DNA of 11,182 nucleotides from Deltaproteobacteria bacterium (GTDB lineage: Bacteria; Desulfobacterota; GWC2-55-46; DRQE01). The notes under the pieces were generated by a model. The model was not told the DNA's origin, did no database searches, and saw only the letters and a list, made by a program, of their open reading frames with translations. The position numbers and the translations under genes were made by a program. The DNA is taken from assembly GCA_011371515.1 (NCBI GenBank), contig DRQE01000137.1, positions 1 to 11,182 on the forward strand, given 5' to 3'. This document shows positions 6,692-11,182 of the stretch, in pieces (positions within the stretch are counted from its first letter, which is position 1; every line of letters starts with the position of its first letter).

Positions 6692-7966
6692 ATGAGATTT
6701 GCCCACAAGCTGTTGTTCTCTGTAGTTGCCTTTATGTCTGTAAGCATAGGGATAATACTCTACCTTGCCATAACGCATGAGAAGAGTCTCATATCCAGCA
6801 TCCAGCGGGACAACCTGCGGCTTGTAAACAGCATCATATTCGATGAGCTCTATACTTCCATGAGATACGGAGGAGGAAGGAAGGAGAACAGGGCGATAAT
6901 AAAAAGGCTCAACTCGATAGAGGGTATAGAGGAGGTAAGGGTCATTCATGGAGAGCCCGTTGAGAGGCAGTTTGGTGTGGAAGAGGATGAAGTTCCAAGG
7001 GACGAGCTCGAAAAGATAGCCATACAGGGAAAGGAGGTTATGGAAGAGTACACGGAGAATGGTGTGAGGAAGGTCAGGTTCATCATGCCCCTATTTGTGA
7101 AAGAGGAGTGTTTGAGGTGCCACAGGGCAAAGGTTGGTGAGGTAAATGGCGCCATCTCACTTACCGTGTCTCTCGACAAATACGACGCAATGGTGCATGA
7201 AGCCATAAAGCGCTTCATCATAACGAGCCTCATACTGGTGGGCATAGTTGTGCTTGCAGCAATAGCTTTCATACTCCATTACAATGTGAGACCCCTTGCA
7301 GAACTCTACAAGGCAGCAAAGATTATAGGCTCGGGCAATCTGGATTATAGAATAGACATAAAGGACGGAATGGAGATAAATCGCCTTGTTGAAGAGTTCA
7401 ACAACATGGCACAGAGACTTAAAGAAAGAACAGATGAGCTCATAGACCTCAACCGTAAACTCGAAGCCATGTCCATAACCGATGGGCTTACCGGACTGTA
7501 TAACCACAGATACTTCTACAAGAGGTTTGCAGAAGAGCTGGAGAGGGCAAAGCGCTATGACAGGCGGCTGTCCCTTATAATGGCAGATATAGATAACTTT
7601 AAACATTACAATGACACACACGGGCATCAGGAAGGCGATGTGGTACTCAAAGGGGTGGCAGAGTGTATAAAGAACACCCTGAGGGTGAACGATGTGCCTG
7701 CACGATACGGTGGGGAAGAGTTTGCCATAATACTGCCCGAGACGGCAAAAGACACAGCAGTAAAGGTTGCAGAAAGGATAAGAATGGAGGTGGAAAAGAA
7801 GGACTTTCAGGGCGAAGAGAAGCAGCCGGGGGGCTCACTTACCATAAGTATCGGGGTGGCAACCTTCCCTGACGACGGCACCACGGTGGATGAGCTTGTA
7901 AAAAAGGCGGACGAGGCACTCTACAGGGCAAAGAGAAAAGGCAGAAACAGGGTAGAGGCTGTCTGA
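6692..7966 (+). CDS. Membrane diguanylate cyclase with periplasmic c-type haem (CxxCH) sensor domain, HAMP and GGDEF
   Basis: Predicted inner-membrane sensor making c-di-GMP from two GTP. Numbered from the ATG at 6692 (424 aa): basic N-terminus and TM1 (about 6-27); a periplasmic domain of about 145 residues containing CLRCH (140-144) followed by GEVNGAISLTVSL, which resembles the Tll0287/DUF3365-like haem-c sensor domains; TM2 (about 174-197); HAMP (about 198-250); then GGDEF. The cyclase domain has DGLTGLYNHRYF, the metal-binding DIDNFKHYND, active-site GGEEF (340-344) and an I-site RVND (331-334) exactly five residues before it, so it should be active and inhibited by its product. Alternative in-frame starts are GTG 6674 and ATG 6686; none has a clear Shine-Dalgarno, and 6692 gives the most typical signal-anchor N-terminus. 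It is first in a three-gene operon; the next gene begins 20 bp after its stop. The haem assignment rests on CxxCH plus periplasmic topology. Confidence 0.92.
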   Translation: MRFAHKLLFSVVAFMSVSIGIILYLAITHEKSLISSIQRDNLRLVNSIIFDELYTSMRYGGGRKENRAIIKRLNSIEGIEEVRVIHGEPVERQFGVEEDEVPRDELEKIAIQGKEVMEEYTENGVRKVRFIMPLFVKEECLRCHRAKVGEVNGAISLTVSLDKYDAMVHEAIKRFIITSLILVGIVVLAAIAFILHYNVRPLAELYKAAKIIGSGNLDYRIDIKDGMEINRLVEEFNNMAQRLKERTDELIDLNRKLEAMSITDGLTGLYNHRYFYKRFAEELERAKRYDRRLSLIMADIDNFKHYNDTHGHQEGDVVLKGVAECIKNTLRVNDVPARYGGEEFAIILPETAKDTAVKVAERIRMEVEKKDFQGEEKQPGGSLTISIGVATFPDDGTTVDELVKKADEALYRAKRKGRNRVEAV

Positions 7967-7975
7967 CCAAACCGA

Positions 7976-7981
7976 GGGAGG
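7976..7981 (+). promoter_or_regulatory. Strong ribosome binding site for the PAS-PAS gene
   Basis: GGGAGG lies 5 nt before the ATG at 7987 and fixes that start. It is the best Shine-Dalgarno in this operon, suggesting the outputless PAS protein is translated efficiently on its own. Confidence 0.8.
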
Positions 7982-7986
7982 ACGGT

Positions 7987-8916
7987 ATGGGTACCGAAAG
8001 ATACACTAATATCTCCTTCGACATCATAAGACAGGCTATTGAGAATGTGGATATATCCATGGCAATACTATCGGACAATCTGAACATACTGTGGATAAAC
8101 AGGGGCATGGAAGAACTCACTGGAGTAAGCAAAGAGGATGCTCTCGGGCTTACAACGCCAGAGTTGTTTACGAAGAAGCTCAGGAAGGTATTTGAAAATG
8201 GTGAGGAGTTCGAAAAAAGGCTCTTTTCAGCGTATGAGAACAATACACCCATAGAGGGGATGGAATGCCACATTATGGCACAGGGAAGAAGAAAAGAAAG
8301 GTGGCTTCTTTTCTGGAGCAAACCAGTGCGTGCCGAGGGATGCGGGCGTGTAGAGTATTTTTTAGACATAACCTGTTACAGAAGCTACATTAACGAGGTT
8401 GCCGAAAGTGAAGAGGTATTCAGAACCATAGCCATCTCTGCTCTGGATGCCATAGTAATGGTGGATGGTAAGGGCAGTATAACCTTCTGGAACAGAGCGG
8501 CTGAAAGGATGTTCGGCTACACTCAAAGTGAGGCAATGGGGCGAAAGCTCTATAAATTGATAATACCCGAAGGGCAGCACCAGCAGTTCATGGAGGGCTT
8601 TAAAAGGTTTGCAGCCACAGGGGAGGGCAGTTTCATAGGAAAAACCCTTGAGACAAGGGGTGTAAGGAAAGACAGGACAGAGGTGCCTGTTGAGCTGTCT
8701 CTTGCAGGGGTTAAAAGAAAGGGAGCATGGTATGGAATAGGCATTATGAGGGATATAACGAAAAGGATTGAGATAGAGGAAGAACTTAAACATAAAATAG
8801 ACGACCTTGAGCGCATGAACAGAATAATGGTGGGTAGAGAGCTCAGGATGGAGGAATTGCGAAGAGAAATCGTCAGGTTGAGGAAACGCATCGATGAGCT
8901 TGAAAGTAATAAATAA
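7987..8916 (+). CDS. Tandem PAS-domain protein with C-terminal coiled coil and no output domain
   Basis: A 309-residue soluble protein with two PAS domains and no catalytic domain. PAS1 (about 13-130) contains LSDNLNILWINRGMEELTGV and ends in YFLDIT. PAS2 (about 139-260) has the textbook pattern DAIVMVDGKGSITFWNRAAERMFGY and ends in GIMRDITKRIEIEEEL. A long coiled coil follows (about 258-306), including MNRIMVGRELRMEELRREI, a linker type that I recall from PAS sensor proteins where it often precedes an output domain. Here the gene simply stops after it. No membrane segment or signal peptide is seen. Its last 23 bp overlap the start of the HD-GYP gene in another frame, implying translational coupling. 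A role as sensory partner of the HD-GYP protein, or of the upstream cyclase, is inference; PAS ligands cannot be read from the sequence. Confidence 0.87.
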   Translation: MGTERYTNISFDIIRQAIENVDISMAILSDNLNILWINRGMEELTGVSKEDALGLTTPELFTKKLRKVFENGEEFEKRLFSAYENNTPIEGMECHIMAQGRRKERWLLFWSKPVRAEGCGRVEYFLDITCYRSYINEVAESEEVFRTIAISALDAIVMVDGKGSITFWNRAAERMFGYTQSEAMGRKLYKLIIPEGQHQQFMEGFKRFAATGEGSFIGKTLETRGVRKDRTEVPVELSLAGVKRKGAWYGIGIMRDITKRIEIEEELKHKIDDLERMNRIMVGRELRMEELRREIVRLRKRIDELESNK

Positions 8917-11071
8917 AGGTATAGAAAAGATAAAGAGTCTCGAAAAAGAGGTTCAGAGCCTCAGGGAAGAGCTTGCAAGGCTTCGTGAAAGAGAACGCGA
9001 GCTCGAGGATACACGAAGGGCAATGCTCTACATACTGGAAGACCTCAACGAGACAGGACACCGTATAATAAGGGCAAAGAGGGAGTGGGAGATAACCTTC
9101 GATGCCATAAAGGACCCAATCTGTATACACGACGAAAAGTACAGAATAATAAGGGCAAACAGGGCGTACAGAGAGGCAGCGGGCATGCCTTACGAGGACT
9201 TTATCGGAAAGCCCTACTACGAGATATTCCCCATCACACACAAACCCATCTGCAACTGTGTGGAAGGTGAACAAAGAGTGGATGTGCTTGAAGAGGTAAC
9301 CGTACGGAAAAAGAAGACATACAGGCTTAAGTTCTATCCTGCAAGGGATAAGATGCTGAAGGAGTTCTTTTCAGTCCATGTGCTTGAAGACATAACAGAC
9401 CAGCGTCGGGCGGAAGAGGAGCTTAAAAGTAGCTTCGAAAAACTATGGGAGGAGAAGGAGAGGACATCCAACCTTCTCATGATAGCCCATGCAACTGCCC
9501 ATACCACGGACAGACACAGACTTATAGAAGAGGTGGTGACATGCTCCAACAAGATAATAGGCTGTGATACCTGTATTGTGTATCTCTGGGACATGGAAGA
9601 AGGGGCGTTCAGATTCGAATACGCAAAGGGGCTACCAGAGGATGTTGTCTCTCTTTTCAGGACCACCCCTGTTGAAAGGGATTTTCCACTTATAAAAGAG
9701 GTGATGGATAGAGGGGCTCCCACTGTCTACAGCGATGTGGAAGAGGGGCTTAGAGGCTCTGTGTTTGAGGTGTTGAAGAACATAAAGGGTGCCCTTTTTA
9801 TACCCTTTCAGGGCAGAACGGGCCCCCTTGGTTTTATGCTCGGCATATTTGCAAGAGATGGCTACGGGTCTGTGCAGTTTGCCCAGAGAGAGCTTGAGCT
9901 GTTCCACGGCATAGCAGATCAGGTGTCACTCTCACTCGAAGAGGCTCGTCTCTACAAGGAGAGTGTGGACAAAGCCATGGAGCTATCCCATAAGATAGAG
10001 ACCATACGGGTAATGCACGAGATAGATAGATACGTACTGTCAACCCTGAAACCATCGGAGATACTCGATACGGTAACACGAATGATTTCTCTTGTAGTGC
10101 CAGCAGATGGAACGGTCATACTCCTTACGGATGAAGATACACGGCAGTTCGTCTACGCATCGGGTTATGCGGTGAAGTCCTTCCGAAAGGGAGAACGCAT
10201 AAGCCGTGATGATGTAGATATAACCATGGCTGTAAGGACAGGTAATCCTGTGTTTGAGCCGAACTTCAAGGACAAGAAATCCATAAAGAGGTTTGAGGAG
10301 ACCCTTCTTAAAGAGGGTTTCTCCTCTTCTGTAATGCTTCCCCTTGTTGTGAGAAAGGAGGCTGCCGGTGTGCTCATAGTGCTTTCCCATCGCCCGTCAG
10401 GGTTCGTGCCGGAAGACCTTTCCACCCTTGAGAAGATTTCCACACAGCTCTCCGTAGCCCTTGAGAATGCAAGGCTTGTGGAAGATCTGGAAGAGCTTTT
10501 CTGGGGAACAGTAAGAACCCTTACGGAGACCATAGATGCAAAGAGCAGATGGACGGCAGGACACTCAAGGCGTGTTGCAGAGTTCTCCGTTGCCATAGGA
10601 AAGGAGCTCGGTATGGGCGAGAGAGAGCTCAAGAGGCTTGAGCTTGCAGCCCTGTTGCACGACATAGGAAAGATTGGCGTGTATGAGTCCATACTGGATA
10701 AACCAGCAAGGCTGTCGAAAAGCGAGATAGAGATTATGAGGCAGCACCCTGTAAAGGGTGCGGAGATACTTGAGCCAATAAAACAGCTTGGCGATATAAT
10801 ACCTGCTATAAGGCATCATCACGAATGGTACAACGGAAAGGGTTATCCTGATGGCATTAAGGCAGATGAGATACCCCTTTTTGCACGCATAATAGCCGTT
10901 GCAGATACGGTGGACGCCATGTCTTCCGACAGGCCCTACAGAAAAGCCCTGTCAAAGGAGGCGATAGTGGAGGAGCTAAAGAGGTTTTCAGGTGTGCAGT
11001 TCGATCCCCAGTGTGTTGGTGCTTTTATTGCTGCACTGTATAGAGGTGGTGTGTCTGTCCTGCATAAGTGA
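8894..11071 (+). CDS. PAS-GAF-GAF-HD-GYP c-di-GMP phosphodiesterase
   Basis: Predicted cytoplasmic phosphodiesterase degrading c-di-GMP. Of 725 residues, in order: an N-terminal coiled coil (about 5-55); a PAS domain (about 63-170, DAIKDPICIHDEKYRIIRAN, ending VLEDITDQRRAEEEL) with an unusual CNC at 120-122; GAF1 (about 190-350); GAF2 (about 370-528); and HD-GYP (about 535-720). The catalytic domain keeps the expected metal and family residues: H557 in GHSRRV, H589-D590 in LLHDIGKIG, H618 in RQHP, HHHEWYNGKGYPDG (641-654, GYP at 650-652) and D671 in AVADTVDAM. No transmembrane segment is apparent. The ATG at 8894 has GAGG about 10 nt upstream and overlaps the preceding PAS gene by 23 bp. Signals sensed by the PAS and GAF domains are unknown. 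It is the likely opposing enzyme to the first gene's cyclase. Confidence 0.95.
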   Translation: MSLKVINKGIEKIKSLEKEVQSLREELARLRERERELEDTRRAMLYILEDLNETGHRIIRAKREWEITFDAIKDPICIHDEKYRIIRANRAYREAAGMPYEDFIGKPYYEIFPITHKPICNCVEGEQRVDVLEEVTVRKKKTYRLKFYPARDKMLKEFFSVHVLEDITDQRRAEEELKSSFEKLWEEKERTSNLLMIAHATAHTTDRHRLIEEVVTCSNKIIGCDTCIVYLWDMEEGAFRFEYAKGLPEDVVSLFRTTPVERDFPLIKEVMDRGAPTVYSDVEEGLRGSVFEVLKNIKGALFIPFQGRTGPLGFMLGIFARDGYGSVQFAQRELELFHGIADQVSLSLEEARLYKESVDKAMELSHKIETIRVMHEIDRYVLSTLKPSEILDTVTRMISLVVPADGTVILLTDEDTRQFVYASGYAVKSFRKGERISRDDVDITMAVRTGNPVFEPNFKDKKSIKRFEETLLKEGFSSSVMLPLVVRKEAAGVLIVLSHRPSGFVPEDLSTLEKISTQLSVALENARLVEDLEELFWGTVRTLTETIDAKSRWTAGHSRRVAEFSVAIGKELGMGERELKRLELAALLHDIGKIGVYESILDKPARLSKSEIEIMRQHPVKGAEILEPIKQLGDIIPAIRHHHEWYNGKGYPDGIKADEIPLFARIIAVADTVDAMSSDRPYRKALSKEAIVEELKRFSGVQFDPQCVGAFIAALYRGGVSVLHK

Positions 11072-11103
11072 TGGTGGCTTTCTCGCAGATGGTATCCAGT
11101 CTT

Positions 11104-11182
11104 TTACATCTTTGCTTCCACACCGATAAGTTTTTTAAGAGTGTGCCAAGGGGTGGTACCCATATGTGTATCAACCTTTAAA
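11104..11182 (-). CDS. Possible 3' end of an unrecognised minus-strand gene
   Basis: On the minus strand a frame is open from the right edge to a TAA at 11104-11106, giving about 25 residues ending TTPWHTLKKLIGVEAKM. It would converge on the HD-GYP gene, leaving about 32 bp between stops. I do not recognise the peptide, and the stretch is too short to prove coding; the complementary plus frame is also open here. An in-frame ATG inside it could instead make a 19-residue peptide. Confidence 0.3.
   Translation of the reverse strand, partial: LKVDTHMGTTPWHTLKKLIGVEAKM

Noticed and set aside
6566..6949. 127-codon minus-strand open frame across the leader and cyclase N-terminus
   Set aside because: It is antisense to the leader and to the clear signal-anchor region of the cyclase, with no recognisable domain.
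8880..8916. Programmed ribosomal frameshift joining the PAS-PAS and HD-GYP frames
   Set aside because: No slippery heptamer or downstream structure is evident in the overlap, and the downstream gene has its own ATG with an upstream GAGG.

Overview
The window looks like ordinary chromosomal DNA of a Gram-negative-type bacterium, joined to a c-di-GMP signalling cluster. Mid-range GC by eye, heavy use of ATA (Ile) and AGG/AGA (Arg) codons, an FtsB-type divisome gene, a two-domain GlnE and multi-PAS/GAF/HD-GYP proteins would fit an anaerobic and possibly thermophilic lineage such as Nitrospirota or a former deltaproteobacterial group. That placement is inference; there is no rRNA or other firm marker here. 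I see no mobile element, CRISPR array, tRNA or rRNA.

Left part (1-6442). The 3' portion of the ribosome-assembly GTPase gene engB enters from the left edge on the plus strand and ends in a tail-to-tail 4-base overlap with glnE. On the minus strand, read from 6442 down to 463, lies a probable housekeeping operon: an ftsB/divIC-like division gene, a nitrilase-superfamily amidohydrolase, argS (arginyl-tRNA synthetase) and glnE (glutamine synthetase adenylyltransferase/adenylyl-removing enzyme). Gaps are 90 bp, a 20-bp overlap, and 15 bp. The amidohydrolase keeps the catalytic Lys and Cys of its family but has Gln where the catalytic Glu is expected.

Middle (6443-6691). A divergent intergenic region carries a strong sigma70-type promoter on the plus strand (TTGCAA, 17 bp, TATAAT with an extended -10 TG). 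It leaves a leader of about 158 nt before the first signalling gene. The palindromic TTGCAA box may also serve a weaker promoter in the opposite direction.

Right part (6692-11071). Three plus-strand genes form a compact operon. The first is a membrane diguanylate cyclase with a periplasmic CxxCH (c-type haem) sensor domain, HAMP and GGEEF with an intact I-site. The second is a PAS-PAS-coiled-coil protein with no output domain. The third is a PAS-GAF-GAF-HD-GYP phosphodiesterase whose start overlaps the second gene by 23 bp. Together they look like a self-contained c-di-GMP make/break module: a periplasmic haem/redox or ligand signal drives synthesis, cytoplasmic PAS/GAF signals drive hydrolysis, and the outputless PAS protein may be a coiled-coil partner. 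After 11071 only the possible 3' end of an unrecognised minus-strand gene remains.
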